Source: Laetiporus sulphureus 93-53
Taxonomy: Eukaryota > Basidiomycota > Agaricomycetes > Polyporales > Laetiporaceae
Direction of reading: 5' to 3'
Length of the DNA stretch: 64,000 nucleotides
NCBI RefSeq assembly: GCF_001632365.1
Contig: NW_024468570.1
Location: forward strand, 121,758-185,757
The first letter of the stretch is position 1, and each line of letters starts with the position of its first letter. Shown piece by piece: positions 11,963-24,873 of this stretch. The notes beneath the pieces were generated by a model. The model made no database searches, was not told the origin of the DNA, and worked only from the letters and a program-made list of their open reading frames with translations. The translations under genes were made by a program, and so were the position numbers.

Positions 11963-14488
11963 ATGAGGTCTCTCGCCCTGTCCGCCTGGCTTACCCTGGT
12001 CGCGAGCACCGTCGTCTCCGCCGCCCCGGCGAGGGAGTACGCGCACAAGGTGAAGGAGAGCGTCGGCCCCCCGCGGGGATGGACGAGACTCAGGCCGGCA
12101 CCCGCCGATCACACGATCAACCTGCGCATCGGGCTGCCGCAGCCCAACTTTCACTTGCTCGAACAGCACCTGTACGAGGTTAGGTGCGTGATGCGGTGTG
12201 TGGGTCATGTTTATCACTCGGTCTGATGTCCTTTGGCTGCTATCAGCGATCCGTTCCATGAGCGGTATGGGGCACACCTGTCGAAGGAGGAAGTGGAGGA
12301 GCTGATTGCGCCGCATGAGGAGAGCCTTGACTTGGTCGACGAATGGCTCGCTACTTATGGGATTGGGGAGGAGGCGGTATCGCGCTCGCCGGCGAGGGAT
12401 TGGGTCAGGGTGAAGGTGCCCGTCTCTTTGGCGGAGGAGATGCTTCAAACTGTAAGTCAAATTCATGACGTAACCATCTGGCCAGCGCAGTGACCATGCA
12501 TCGTAGGAATACTATGTCTGGCTGCACGAGTCTGGGGACGCAGCTGTCCGCACGACTTCCTACAGCCTCCCAGAACACCTGCTCGAGCATGTCGACGTGG
12601 TCCAGCCCACGACGATGTTCGCTCGCATGAAGGGCATGGCGGCGACATACAGGTGGGCTGACGAGGAGCGTCCGACTATCGACCTCAGCGGATCGTTCAT
12701 TCAAATCCCCTCTGCGTACAACGGGGAAGTCAACGCCAGCTGCAACGGATCCATCACGCCTTCCTGCCTGAAGCAACTGTACAACTTCGTGGCATACACG
12801 CCTGAGGCGACGGATGAAAACCAGATCGCGGTCACGGGGTATCTCGAGCAGTACGCCAACTTTGACGACTTCAACTCGTTCAACGCAAAGTTCGTTCCTC
12901 AAGCGGCCAATTCCACTTTTGACGTAATTTACCTCAACGGTGAGGATGTGATCATGGCCCGTTGTGCGTCCCGATCAGAATTCTGATTACTTCTTCGATC
13001 AATCCAGGCGGAGAGAACAACCAAAGTTTCGCTGCGGCTGGAATCGAGGCAAACCTTGGTGCGTTGCATGTACATCGTTCAGAAGCCGAGAGCTGAACAT
13101 CCTATAGACACGCAATACGCGTTTGGCCTGACATACCCGACGCCTCGTACTTTCTACTCTACCGGCGGAAGTCCACCTTACATTCCTGACGAGCTCACTA
13201 TTGAGGATACCAACGAGCCCTATGCTGACGTGAGCTGCCAGCGTGTTGAACGGCTTGACATACGCTAACTTCCTAACTCCGCGTAGTGGCTCGAGTACAT
13301 CCTGAACGTGACTGATCTGCCGCAGACCATCTCGACGAGTTACGGAGATAACGAGCAGACAGGCAAGTAGTAGCGCAACTCGATATCAGTGTAATAAACT
13401 GACGATGAGCACAGTGCCTGAGAGCTATGCAAAGCGCGTCTGTGCAGGTTTTGCTCAGCTCGGTGCGTTCGCGTTAATGCCTCATGGTCCTTAGCAGACG
13501 TTGACAGCCTTGCGTACTAGGTGCTCGCGGCGTCTCCTTGACTTTCAGCTCCGGTGACTACGGCGTCGGCGATGGCGACTCCGACCCGGCTACACAGAAG
13601 TGCTACACCAACAACGGCCTGAACGAGACAACGTTTTTACCGGCCTTCCCTGCGAGTTGCCCATAGTGCGTGGACTTGGCCGACGCATTAATCTAAGGCC
13701 ACAATCTGACCGTCTCACAGTGTGACCACGGTGGGTGCGACTTGGTACCTGCCCGAGAGAGGCTACTATATCTCGGGAGGCGGCTTCAGCAACTACGTGA
13801 GTTTTGCGCTGTAGAGAAGCATTGTGTCTGCTAAAGCATGGATCCACTCATCAGTTTGCGCGTCCCGTGTGGCAAGACTATGCTGTCGAAAGCTACCTCG
13901 AGAAACTTGCGCCTGGAACGTACGCAGGACTGTATAACGCGTGAGTCCGCCTATGTCGTTAACCCAGCTGCATAAACTCAATGACGAACGTGACATTAGA
14001 TCCGGCCGTGTGAGTGTCGCACCGTGCATCGACTGACTGAAGGATTGACTCGTCGGCTCATAGGCCTACCCTGACGTTTCCGCGCAAGGCCAATGGTTCA
14101 ACCTCTACGTCGGAGGCGTGGAAGGAACCATCGGAGGAACATCCGCTGCATCCCCGACCTTCGCTTCCGTCGTCTCCATGCTGAACGACGCGCGCATCGC
14201 GAACGGCCTGTCGCCTCTGGGCTTCTTGAACCCGTACATCTACGCGATCGGCGCGTTTGCGCCGAAGGCCTTCAACGACATCACCGTCGGGAACAACCCT
14301 GGTTGCGGTACGGAGGGCTTCAACGTACGTTGTCTGCTATGTGTCTGTGGTGGTGCGGGCTGATATTGACTTGAATACGTCAGGCTACCGTTGGGTGGGA
14401 CCCGATGACGGGCTTCGGCACTCCTGACTTTGAGAGACTGAAGGCGATTGCTCTTGGGAACTTTACGGAGATTTTGAGCTTTGCATAA
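11963..14488 (+). CDS. sedolisin-type serine-carboxyl peptidase (tripeptidyl-peptidase, family S53), copy B
   Basis: Paralogue of the peptidase at 6816-9287 with the same predicted secreted acid-protease role. Thirteen exons: 11963-12183, 12247-12451, 12507-12939, 13008-13058, 13108-13229, 13287-13362, 13415-13462, 13521-13665, 13721-13796, 13855-13940, 14000-14009, 14064-14324, 14384-14488; 612 residues. A signal peptide (about 1-20) precedes a pro-domain. Catalytic Glu300 and Asp304 lie in GIEANLD. Ser518 lies in GTSAASP. Exons 4-12 have the same lengths as in copy A, including the 10-nt exon 11. Intron 6 (13363-13414) begins with GC in a strong GCAAGT context, whereas the matching intron of copy A begins with GT. 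Reading on to the nearby GT would create a stop, so the GC-AG intron is the better model. Confidence 0.93.
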
Positions 14489-14998
14489 CTGGATCAATGG
14501 ACATGTATGGACTGTTGCTAGATATTCATGTGTAATGCCAGCGTGCACGGTTCGAGCCGTAGGCCGTATAATATGTACGAACGCGTGTACGCACCAGCGT
14601 GAGCAATCAGTGAGATGCGGACTGCTGCGTTGGAAGAATGTAATCCAATATGTCCTGCTGCAGGTCATTTTCACAACTTTGCTTGACTATGAAAGTCTAA
14701 ATGGGATGATGTGGAGCACCATGCGCATTGCCGTCGCGCTTGTGGCCATCATGAGATGTCACGTGGTCGTGTCTAGGGGGACGCGGTTAGATTCTTGGTG
14801 TGGCGAGCTTAAGCGACTGCACTACCTGTCCTAGGGCTCCGCCGAAATTGGATTTCATCTCTGCTTTGCTGATTCTGTGCTGTTGAAAAGATCTTGCTAG
14901 AGCAATTCGTCTCAGCCGGTCTTGATCCTGGTCGTTTTATTGCTACCAGTGACCACATTCAAGATACCGTGCACTGCGTCCAGTAACCACTTACAGCG
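14489..14998. other. intergenic region between sedolisin B and ARP10
   Basis: About 510 bp carrying the 3' flank of sedolisin B and the promoter of ARP10. The right part resembles DNA in front of the decayed ARP10 fragment near 6150-6240. No gene is seen. Confidence 0.5.
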
Positions 14999-17069
14999 AT
15001 GTCCAGCACCCCAGCCACACCTCGGAGGCAAGGCAGCCATGATCAGGAAAGCACCTCACAAGCAACCCGGGCCTCGTCGTCACACACGCTCCAGGCATCC
15101 CCGCACTACCAGACGACACGGCGGCACTCGCTGTATGGCACCGAGGATCGCATCATAATAGACCCGGGCTCACACATCTGGAAGGTCGGCTTCAGCGGAG
15201 AGGGAAAACCTAGGGATGCGTTCTTTGCTGCTGGACAGTGCGGAATGTCGCTGTGGACGCTTAGTCGCTCGATGAAGCCTGCGGAGGGGGAGGAAGAGGA
15301 GAGGATGTTGGAGGCGCGGTTGCAGACATCTTTACGTAGAGTGTTTCATCAGTACGTCTGTGTTATTGACATGCCTTGTGTCGCTCATGGACTGCTCTAA
15401 GCTCATTGATGACGGACCCGAAGTCGCGTAAGGTGATTCTGGTGGAGCATCCGCTGTTACCGATGTACCTCAAAGAGATGATCGCACGACTGTTATTTGA
15501 GAATCTGCAGGTGCGAACGTCTATCATGTTATGTTGTCATTCCTTCATGAAGACACCAGGTCCCTTCCGTATCATTTGCTTCCAGCCATCTGCTAGCCTT
15601 GCTGGCGGCTGGACGCCTGACAGGACTCGTACTGGACTGTGGACATTTGGAGTCAACAGTGTTGCCAGTGAGTTCTACTCGGACCTTCGCGGCTTTGTGC
15701 TGAAAACCCAGCAGATATACTCCTCCCGGCCACTGTTCCCACAATTGCAAACAACCCCTCTCGCTGGCATGCGCCTGTCATCACATATACGCGCCCTCCT
15801 CCTGCTCTTCGGCACTTACCTCCCACCACCAACATCGCTAAGCGCTGCAGCAAACATCCCTGCCGCGACACGCTCCATGCGCGTACCAGAGGAAGTCCTA
15901 ACAGACGCAGTCATAGAAGAAGTCAAGACCCGCTGCTGCTTCGTCGGCGACGCACTCGACGCGGAATCTCGCGCCTTATCTTCATCCGGTGATGACCCGA
16001 TGGATGTGGACCTTCCCCCGAGCGACCCAGCGATGTCCGAGTCAGAGTTCTCCCGCGTCTCTGCGGACTTTGAGAGCAACGTCTCGTCGCAGCAGGCCGC
16101 GTCCTCAGGGTTCTCCGTCGTCTCGCACTCGCAGGTGCCCAACCCGGACCAGCCTCGCCCTGGAGAGAGCCACCTGCAGGCACTCGCTACGATGTACAAG
16201 CGGCATTCGACGGCAACCGACTTGCACATGCGAGTTGACCCGCCTGCGTCGCAGCAGACGGGAACAGGTAGGGGGACGCTGATTATCCCTGGTTGGATTA
16301 GAGAGCGGGCCGCGGAGGTGCTGTTTGAGGGAGGCGATGTGGACGAGAGCAGTGTCGCTGAAGTCATACTTGACTCTCTTCTCAAGGTACGCCCGAGTGC
16401 ACCATGAAACACCGTCTGGTCAACCATCCCCGCGCAGGTCCCAATCGACCTCCGGAAAACCCTCGCATCATCCATCCTAGTCGTCGGCGGCACCCCCATG
16501 CTACCAGGCTTCATCCCACGCTTACAAGCAGAACTCGTACGAGCAGTGTCGACACCATCGCCTCCAGCTTCCCATCCCTCAAGTCATCCGGGCCAGCCAA
16601 AGTACGAACCATACCACCGCTACGCCTCACTCAGAGCCCTCGCCAGCCACTTCGCCATCCTGAACAACCCCTCCCCGCCAGCGCCAGCCTCCGTCAGCAG
16701 CAGCGCCAACGCAGGCAAGGCGCCCGCGTTCACTCCAGCAATGATGGCCTGGATCGGCGGTTCCCTCGCTGGGTACGTTCACGTTTGACAGATCTCGAGT
16801 GGTCACTTGGGACTGATCGTTGGCTGATAATGTTGGTGGGCAGAGCGCTGAAGACGGGTGGTCCGGAGATTTTGCGTGAGAAATGGGACGAGGCAGGTGT
16901 ACAGGACGATGGTGACGGTTTGGGTGGCGTCCTGGATCCAGGACGGTCGCCGACTCTTCTTCTGCCGGATTGGACGAGGATACCGCTGCCCGTTGGCGCG
17001 CCGCCCGCGCCGCGAGCTCTTTCCCATGTTAGCGTTCCCAACCCGCCTCAGACCGAAGTTGGCGCATGA
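14999..17069 (+). CDS. ARP10: actin-related protein 10 (Arp10/Arp11), dynactin pointed-end subunit
   Basis: Actin-fold protein predicted to cap the pointed end of the dynactin Arp1 filament and support dynein-driven transport. Exons: 14999-15351, 15402-15510, 15560-15667, 15715-16386, 16438-16772, 16844-17069; about 600 residues. The N-terminus is a low-complexity S/T/H stretch. It is followed by the actin phosphate-binding-type segment IIDPGSHIWKVGFSGE, a VEHPLLP strand, and a TVLPIYSSRPLFP motif like that after the second phosphate loop of Arps. Later VVGGTPMLPGF matches the actin VGGT-type region. The middle (about residues 300-420) is an acidic, serine-rich insertion with no actin counterpart, common in fungal Arp10. 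The exon 4 acceptor could be three bases earlier (15712). A broken partial copy lies at about 6150-6640. Confidence 0.85.
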
Positions 17070-17390
17070 ACGACTTTATATAATCTACGCAGTTCTTTCA
17101 TTTGGGCCTGCAAGCCCTGTCTATGTACGTACGCGAAACAGTACGTGTTGCAACAACTATTCGAGAAGACGTAAACAGTCCCAAGATTCCAAGCAAGCAC
17201 CAACGCTACAAACAAATACCAAGGTAAAAATAACGAGTCACAACAGCTACATTATGTCAAAATGCGAAGATGTACAGTACACCCGGAATAGACTAAGCAC
17301 AGCAGAGGAGCAGGTGCAGCATGAGGAAGTCATGAATAATCGTAAGGGTGGACATCAACAACCTAATTAACAACAACACGATGGGAGAGA
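17070..17390. other. convergent intergenic region
   Basis: About 320 bp between the stop codons of ARP10 (+) and the PX-PB1 gene (-). It presumably contains both 3' UTRs. Nothing else stands out. Confidence 0.6.
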
Positions 17391-19786
17391 TTAATTCCGG
17401 GACTGGAAGATGCGAACAGTGAGCTTGGACGCGCAGCCCACAACAGCAGTATGCCACTCCTCATCCGACGCGATATACCGCAACGGCTGCACCTGCCCAC
17501 TCCCAACCGTCGACGCCGAATTCGAACGCGCACGGCCGCGCGCATACCTAGCGCGGTCAACAGGCGGCGCATACGCGATGGCGAACCTATCCGGGAGCGG
17601 GATCCCCTCCTGGTTCGCAAACTTTTCCTGGATCCGCGCGCGCACCTCGAGGAAGGACATGGAGCAGGACACGCGCACGAGCACGATGGAGTCGTCGAGG
17701 ATCGCTTTGACGGTGATCGAGTCGGGGTTTAGTGGGTTGGATTTGGTGGAGACGGTGGGGGTGAGTGAGGGCTGGGGTGACGGCGAGGCTTTGGGTGCGT
17801 ACGACGGCGCGATGGTGCGCTCGCCAAGTCTGCTTGAGGTCTCTTCCCGCGGGAAGCGGTACGCCGAGTCTACAGGGGATGCCGAGCGGAGGCTCATCTC
17901 TACACGAACAACTCAAATCAGCCTCAAACGGTCAGCGCACAGCTAAGAGACCCACCATCAAAATAAGCATCCAACAGCTCCTCATGCGCCTCACACCACA
18001 CCTCCTCACGCGGTACCAGCTTCACCGTCACCGGCCGACGCGACCCCACAGGCAGCTGCGACCGCCGTGCAATCGGCGGCGGCGGCGGCGGCGACGCCCT
18101 CCTAGGCAAAACCGCATCGACCGAGTACCCCGACATGAGCGAATTCATCGTCGCAACCGACGCACGCGCCGCATGCCGATACACCCCTGACGAACGCGCG
18201 CGCACCGTGCCCTCATGTCCATTCTCAGAATAGGCTCCGCACGGCATGCCGGACGCGATCTCCGTCGCGACGCTCAAGTCGGACGCCACCGAGTCGCGCC
18301 AGCCCGAGGACGAGCGCAGCGACACGTCCGAGAGCACAGATTCCGGCCGTGCGGATTCCACGACGGCGGCGGTGGACGGCGCGGGTGAAGATGGGCGTGA
18401 GCGCGAGCGCGAGGCGGTGGGCTGCGTCTGTACCTGCGAGCGAGACGATGGAGGGACGTAGACGGCAACGTTGCGGTTGTCACGCTCGGGACACGAGTTG
18501 CCGCGCGGCCTGCGGGCGGGGAGGGGCGCGTCGCGCGCGGCGGCCGTCAGGCCGCTCACCTCTGGCACATACTCTTGATCCTCAGGCAGCGACTGCAGCC
18601 CGCCATGGTTCTCATCGCGGTAGCCCTGAGACTCCGGCACGAACACGAATGGAAGGTCGTCGATGAGCGCCGCGCCGTCCTGCTTCGAGGTCGCGCGGGA
18701 CCAGCGCAGAGACGACATCTTGGACGAGACGCTGCGCGGGCCGATAGAGTACCGCGCTTGGAGCTCGTCCTCGGAGGGCGGGTGCGCGAGGGCGAGCGAG
18801 CCGCGGTCCGACACGGAGAAGTGCATCGGTGCGGGGATCTCCTGCGTTGGCGTCGTGGGCGAGAGGCTGCCGGTGCTGGATGAGGAGGCGGAGAGGTCGG
18901 GAGGCGCGGATGCGGGCATGGGCGCGCTCGGGCTGGTGTGTGGGCGTGAGCGGGGCAGGCTTGGTGGGGGCTCGGCCATGGCGAGTGAGAGGTTCGACGC
19001 GGAGAAGTACATGCTCATCGTGCTCGCGGACGAGCTGCGCACGCCCATCTTCGCGCCCGCGCCCGGGCTCGAGGCCGGGCGCACGTTGCGCTTACGCTCA
19101 AGGTCCTTGTCGCGGCGCCAGTACCCAAAGAAATCGCGCACGAGCCGGGTCTCGCGGAGCTCCCTGACGAGCGTCGGCACGTCATCCGCGAACAGCGCCT
19201 GAATCATCGCGCAGAACTCGCGTCCGCGCTGGTCGACGGTACTCTGGCTCGCGCGGAAGAACGTGCCCTTCTTGGTGAGCTTGGGGATGATCTCGTGGAT
19301 GCCCTTGGCGATGCTGGCCGCCTCGGGGCCCGGCGGGAGGGACTCGAACGACGCGGCCTGGTCCGAGTGGACGTACACGCCGTTCTTCTTCACGCCCTTG
19401 CCTGCGGCGAGCCGTGAGCGCTTTGCGCGCGCCATTTGCTCGTACTCTTCCTCGATGATCTCTTGGAACCAGAGGCAGTCTTCCCAGCGGCGCCAGACGT
19501 CGTATTCGGTGTGCATAGAGCCGCTGGAGCCGCTGGATTGCCCGGACTGGTCGTCGGGGAGCTCGGGGCCTGTGATGGGGTAGATGCGCAGGCCGTACGC
19601 GAAGCTGCTGCCTGGGTGCCATGTGAGATGTGGTCATGGTAGGGGAAGTGTAATACACGCACCGACTTTGGTGGGCGGCAGGACCTCTGTGGAGAATGCT
19701 TGTGGGGCAGCACGGTATACTGCTCGTTTGTAGTTCTGAGCCCGGGGGTGAGAGGAGCCCGGAGAGAGAGACGACGATACGTACAT
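17391..19786 (-). CDS. PX and PB1 domain protein (phosphoinositide-binding adaptor, Bem1/Scd2-like tail without visible SH3)
   Basis: Predicted cytosolic scaffold that binds phosphoinositide membranes by a PX domain and a PB1 partner by its C-terminus. Exons in transcript order: 19786-19663, 19611-17956, 17899-17391; 762 residues. Residues about 40-200 read as a PX domain (AYGLRIYPI strand, EYDVWRRWEDC, and later PKLTKKGTFFR). The middle (about 215-590) is disordered and rich in S, P, R and A with many possible phosphosites. The last 110 residues have PB1 character (ITVKAILDDSIVLVRV, SFLEVRARIQEKF, and a conserved acidic YIASDEEWHTAV turn). Bem1/Scd2 proteins carry SH3 domains before PX; none is seen here. 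The start codon is uncertain: the frame stays open to 19912, so an upstream start or exon is possible. It converges on ARP10. Confidence 0.75.
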
Positions 19787-22700
19787 GCTGCATTGGAGGC
19801 CCACCGAGGGCACCGGTGCCAGGACCGCCCTATAGAATGCTATCAGGATACGTCGCACGACCAACCCAGAGACGATGCGCACCCCATTGTCGAGATTGTA
19901 GACGGCGATCATCCCGCTGGCGGTGAGGTGGGATTGAAGGATCTGACCTGCAGCAGGTCCGTAGACGAGACCTCCCGTTCCAAGCGCCAGGATTGCGACG
20001 TGGGTGGACTATCCTCTTGGGATAGCCGACTGCAGATGGGTCGGAGATGAACGGCTGGCGGGACAGAAAGGCAGAAAGTTTGGCGTGGAGAACAATAAGG
20101 AGGGGTGGACAGGGCCGCCGCTCTTTTGTGATGAGTATTGTTAGAACGGGTGGCCAGAGCGCAGCGGGAACGCGCAGCCTGTGTCCGCACGGTGCGTGTG
20201 TCGCGGTGCGCGCTGCTGGGTGCAGTGCCGGCGATGGCGAGTTTGGCGAGCGGGAGGGGGTATAGGAGCGGGCGATGTTCGGGGAAGGAGCCATGGGTGA
20301 GAGGGAGCTTATTGTCTTTCAGAGGCGGGCTCTGGTGAGACGAGTTGCCTCTATCGGGATAGCGCGTTCCAATCTGCGAAATCTAATCAGCCTTCTTTCA
20401 ATGTATCCTTTGCAGCTGTCCTCGTCCTCTCTCAGGCCACGACGCTTGTTCCTCCTCGCAGCCCACTCACTCACACGGACGACGCAGCACATGGCGCATA
20501 GCGACCAAGCCGCCCTCACCGGCCACTTCCGATGCAGCTCTCCCAGATCGGAGAAATGCGTGTGTTCTCGTGAGCATCATATGTCGCCCTGCGCGCATAT
20601 GCTTCTCCGAACAGATGCCCCTCCTTCCGCCTCCGCGCCGGACCCGCGCTGCGAGAGCCTCGTGTTATCGCCCGCACCCCAGTGGTGGGCAAAGCCCCCC
20701 CCCCCCTTCCTCTCGCGCGAGCTGTCACGTCCATATGGATACTGCTCACTGGCGTGTCCCCAGACTACTCGGCGTGGTACGTAAGTCTTACACCCCCTTC
20801 TCCATGAACTGATCTTGGCAAGTCGGTTCTCGGAGGACCGTGGCGTCTGCATCTGACGCGGGGCACGGAAGACGACGGAAGCGACGGCTGTTCGCGAGCT
20901 CAGCGCAGTTCCCTTCTCGCGCGTACCCGGCGTACACGGACTCACGACGCTACCAAACTCTCCGCGCGCGCAACCCATCCATCGCCCACAGCCCAACTAA
21001 AATCTTCTGAAAAGATTTCGCGGTGTAGCGGTGGGACCGCAAAATACCTCGCTTCGTGACGGTCTCGCGTCGCTGTAATCTAATCAACTACCGGACACCT
21101 TCTAGCGCCAACTATGTATAGCCCCGGGGTACTAGCGATTATCGCATCACCTCCCGAGACGTTCCCCCGCAAGGACTCCCATACCAAACCATCTTCACCA
21201 TCTGGTGCGTGGAAGATGCGAGAGATGTGAGAAGGAGAGACGTCCGGAGGCAGAGACGGAAACGCATACTGATGCTGATGACGAGCGCCCATGCCCGTCC
21301 CACCGTGCCCCTACCTGACGACCCAACAAGATGTCAGACGTAAAGATTCGGGCGTAGTTCTGCGCGACGTAACACGCAAAGGTCCGGCAGGAATGCTCGG
21401 CGTGGGTCCCGCGTCTATAGCACAAGCGACTCAGACATCTGCGCGGAACCCATCCGTCCTAGCCACTCGACAAACCAAAGCGGCGGAGGATCATATGCGA
21501 GCTGCCGCTGCGCACCGGTTCGCGCCCGAGGGGATCGCACAAACGGTCGTCGGGGTAAGCCCTGCCAGAGATCCCATGCTGGTCCTGCTGCATCAGGAAT
21601 CTGGAGCTTGAAGCTTGAGCTTGAGCAACTTGAGTGCCCGGTGCCACCGGGCACAGCTTTGTGCCTGCCCAGGCACGCTGCGACAGATGACATACGAGTC
21701 GAAATGGGGATTTGGAACGGAATGGAAGTGCGTGTCGGCGTCGGCGTCGGCGTTACAGTGAGGTGTATGGGTGGGCGCGGTCCTGGAGCTTGAGGGGGAT
21801 AGGTGGGAGGTGTGCATGCATGTGCATGTGGTGGGGGGAAAGCGGGGCGGTGGTGGTGGTTGTGGCTTGATAGGGCGCGGTTTCGCGGGACGGAGCGGTG
21901 CTCGTGATTAACTCTCACTTTCAAGGACAAGGACCGCCTCCTCGCATGTAGACTAGCCGGGACGGTTGGATCATCAATGTAATTGTGAATGCAGACAATC
22001 AGCTGCATCGAGGGCGATGACGCGAAATGGTCGACCTTGCACGATCAAGTGGTCCAGTGTGGCGTCTGATACTCCTGAAAAATGCAGCCTTTTCCCTGTG
22101 CGCCGCACGGCGAACGGTGTGTGGACGTCAATGAATTTGTGGGACGCTGACGCACGTGCAACAGGCGTCGCTGTGGTCGGATGTACGTGTACATGTGTAT
22201 GCAGTGGTCGATGTCTATGGCGGCAGGCACAGGACACACTTTGTTCCGGGTCTTCGACACCTTCGCGAGGTTCCATAGCATGTTGCACCTTACATCCACA
22301 GTGTCCATTATCGGCGCCGATGCCCAGCGCTACGCGGCGGATGCGTTGATAAAAGTCTGGAGGACGTTCGCCGGCTTTGCGCCGTTCGTTCCGTTCGCAT
22401 GCGACTAGCATACAGACCGTGAGCTTTTGCCTGGAACGGTACCGGCGCCCATGTTCCTCTGATCACAAATTCACATACAATGGCCGTTCATCCCAGGTTT
22501 TACGGCGTGCACGCGTGCACTAGTTGAATGTTGACTCTCGACTGAGATGCACAACTGAGATCCAACCGTGATAATTAACAGAAGGGAGATGCACCTACGA
22601 GTCTCTGAGACAACGTCAACGGGATAGAGTAACCTTGCAACAAATATTCATAATTATCGGCCGTCTTCCTACGAAACGATATCATAAAAGGTGGTAGGGC

Positions 22701-23356
22701 CGGTGCCGGCAGCGCCCGCTACGTCGAGCGCGCTTACTGCGCCAGCCGGCGCTTGGCGCAAAACACTCAACCCGCAGAGTAAGGTTCGTTAGGGTGTTTC
22801 ATGTGCAAAAGATATATTTCTGCACATAATGAGATGGGGCGAGGAGGGATTTGGAACACTTCGCATACATTATGTTCGTGAGTAGACACCCTAGAATCGG
22901 TAGTTCATGTAACAGGTGGTTAGGTAGGTTACTTTTGAGTGGAACATAATGTAGAAACAGAAAAGGCACGTAAATTGACTATATTATCGTGAAAACGTTC
23001 TTCGATTTCGCGGAGCCTTGAACGACGACGCGAGCCATTGAGAGCAGACATGTCGAGAAGAAATCAGACTGCACGCAAAGGCTAGTGTATGCGAGAAAGA
23101 GACGGCACGGTTCGGCAATGACGTACACGCTCCATCGACGACTTTAGGGCAGGACCCGAGTTTTGGCGGAAGAGTCGACGAACGAAAAAACCCACTACTT
23201 ACGTAGCGGGAACATACATCCAATTACAACATTCGCGAACTCGTACATACTCTTATCGGTAATGATTGCCTGCATAGATACATCGCTCAGTACCGAGAAC
23301 TTCCAAGAAAAAGCAGAGCGACTCAAGAGATCGTTACGACGGGTATTAGTACAACG
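19787..23356. other. long region without a supported gene
   Basis: About 3.6 kb. The part next to 19787 should be the promoter of the PX-PB1 gene. I found no exon chain, no recognised domain and no RNA gene. Local features are a run of about 10 C near 20697-20706, a short GGCGTC-type repeat near 21735-21755 and several GC-rich palindromes near 21640-21675. Long open frames on both strands are explained by GC-rich codon bias. Confidence 0.45.
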
Positions 23357-24873
23357 TCATCCATCCAACTCCGGTGCACCTGAACCGAGAAGACGACGAA
23401 AAATCACCGCCTCCCTCTCTCGTGCCTTCGTCTGTCCCTCCTTCAGGCGATCGAGCCCGGCTTGGATAGCCTGCATATGCACTTCCACAGGTATCTGCTC
23501 GCCAAGGATCTCCGGCGCAGCCACCCTCTCACGTAGCTCCTCCAGGTCCGCACTCAAGGCATGCAGCGTCTGCAGCGCAACCGTGACATGTGCGAGTGCC
23601 CGTCTGCGGTACGCTCCGAGTCCCTTCAACAGCACGAGATGCTGTTTCTTCCCTTTCAGCTCGCGCCTGTTTCCACCGAGCGACGTCCACAGCGACGCGA
23701 GCAGCTCATCCTGCGCAGCCGTGACAGTACCGTTCTCGCGACTGATCACTTCGTGGACAGTCTTGAGGTGCTCCTCGAGGCGTTCGAGGTTCACGAGGTT
23801 CACCTCGGCCTCGAGGATGACTCGTTGAATCTGACTCGCGGAGACGTCCATGGAGTCCGCGAACGTCTGCAGGACGATCGCTCGTGTCACAGCAGAGGTA
23901 ACAGAGGACGCGAATGGCCAAATCTTCAAGAAAGATGATGGGGGCTTCTCGTTCGCTGCTTCGATGGCGCGGATTGCGTAGTTGTTCACAGCCATGATAC
24001 TTCGTGTTTGTCAGCACATGGACATAATATGTCATATGTATGTTGGCAGTCACCTATCCACTGCTCCTCCGATCTTCGAGCTCAATTTGTGCAAGTCTCG
24101 TCCTGTCTTCCTTGCGTCGTCCACAAAATCGACCAATGACTCTGCCAAAAGGTCCCTGCTAATCAGATTGCTATGGCGCACGAGCGTGACAAGATCGCTC
24201 GTCGCCATCTCTGCTTTCTTGATCTCGAAGCTCAGGCTAGAACCAGTGACCGACTCGTCCAACAACTGCTCGAAAGTCGCGCCCTGCATCTCGGCAAGCT
24301 GGGTGAAGTTTGCCCATTTCGGGCTGAGATTAACGATGGGCGGTGGCATGCGGCATAACGGAGAGTTGGAGATCCCGGGAATGATACAAAATGGCGAGAA
24401 GACCGTGCGGAAGGTCTGCGTCATTCGCGTGAAGAGAACGCCCAAGATCCAGATGAATAGGAGTATTCCAAGCGGTTTGCGGAGTAGTCGTAACGCAAGC
24501 GAGAGAATATCGTACAAGTACCGGGACGCAGACGATGCTCCAGTAACGACAGCTTGTTGGACTTGTTCCCGGTCTATCACAGGAGTAGATTCGTCGCGAG
24601 GTCCAGGTGTCCTTCGTGGGGTCGCTGTCTGAGAGACAGTACTGACTGCCCGGTGCACCACCTTCCTGCGGCGAGAATTGCGTGCCCTCCCGAAACCAGG
24701 AGGTACAGGAGATCGACGGCTGCTCAGTTTGTCATCAACCTCCGTCGACTCGTCTTCCCACTCCTCCTCAGACAATTTCTCAGACACGTTGGGCTGCGTT
24801 AATTAGGTGAGACTCCGAATCAAGAAGTTAATAAATTCTGCACCTTGACGTCTTTCGCTGACAAGTCAACCAT
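23357..24873 (-). CDS. single-pass membrane protein with long coiled-coil C-terminal region, function unknown
   Basis: I do not recognise the family. Exons in transcript order: 24873-24844, 24793-24054, 23999-23357; 470 residues. The N-terminal 60 residues are first acidic, then basic. Residues about 116-132 form one clear hydrophobic segment (LGILLFIWILGVLF) preceded by arginines, suggesting a membrane anchor. The rest is largely helical and charged, with predicted coiled-coil stretches from about residue 185 onward and a second weakly hydrophobic stretch near FLKIWPFA. Two Cys (CIIP and LCRMPPP) follow the anchor. Introns have good GT/AG ends and keep frame. The start is the first ATG of the short first exon; the frame is open somewhat further upstream. 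A nuclear-envelope or ER role would be a guess. Confidence 0.75.

Noticed and set aside
21415..22008. 197-codon minus-strand frame rich in Pro, His and Thr
   Set aside because: The composition reflects simple GC-rich repeats on the DNA level, and there are no supporting exons or motifs.
22690..22800. GC-rich structured stretch considered as a possible tRNA or other small RNA
   Set aside because: No cloverleaf with a proper T-arm or anticodon stem could be drawn. No tRNA, rRNA or CRISPR array was found anywhere in the window.
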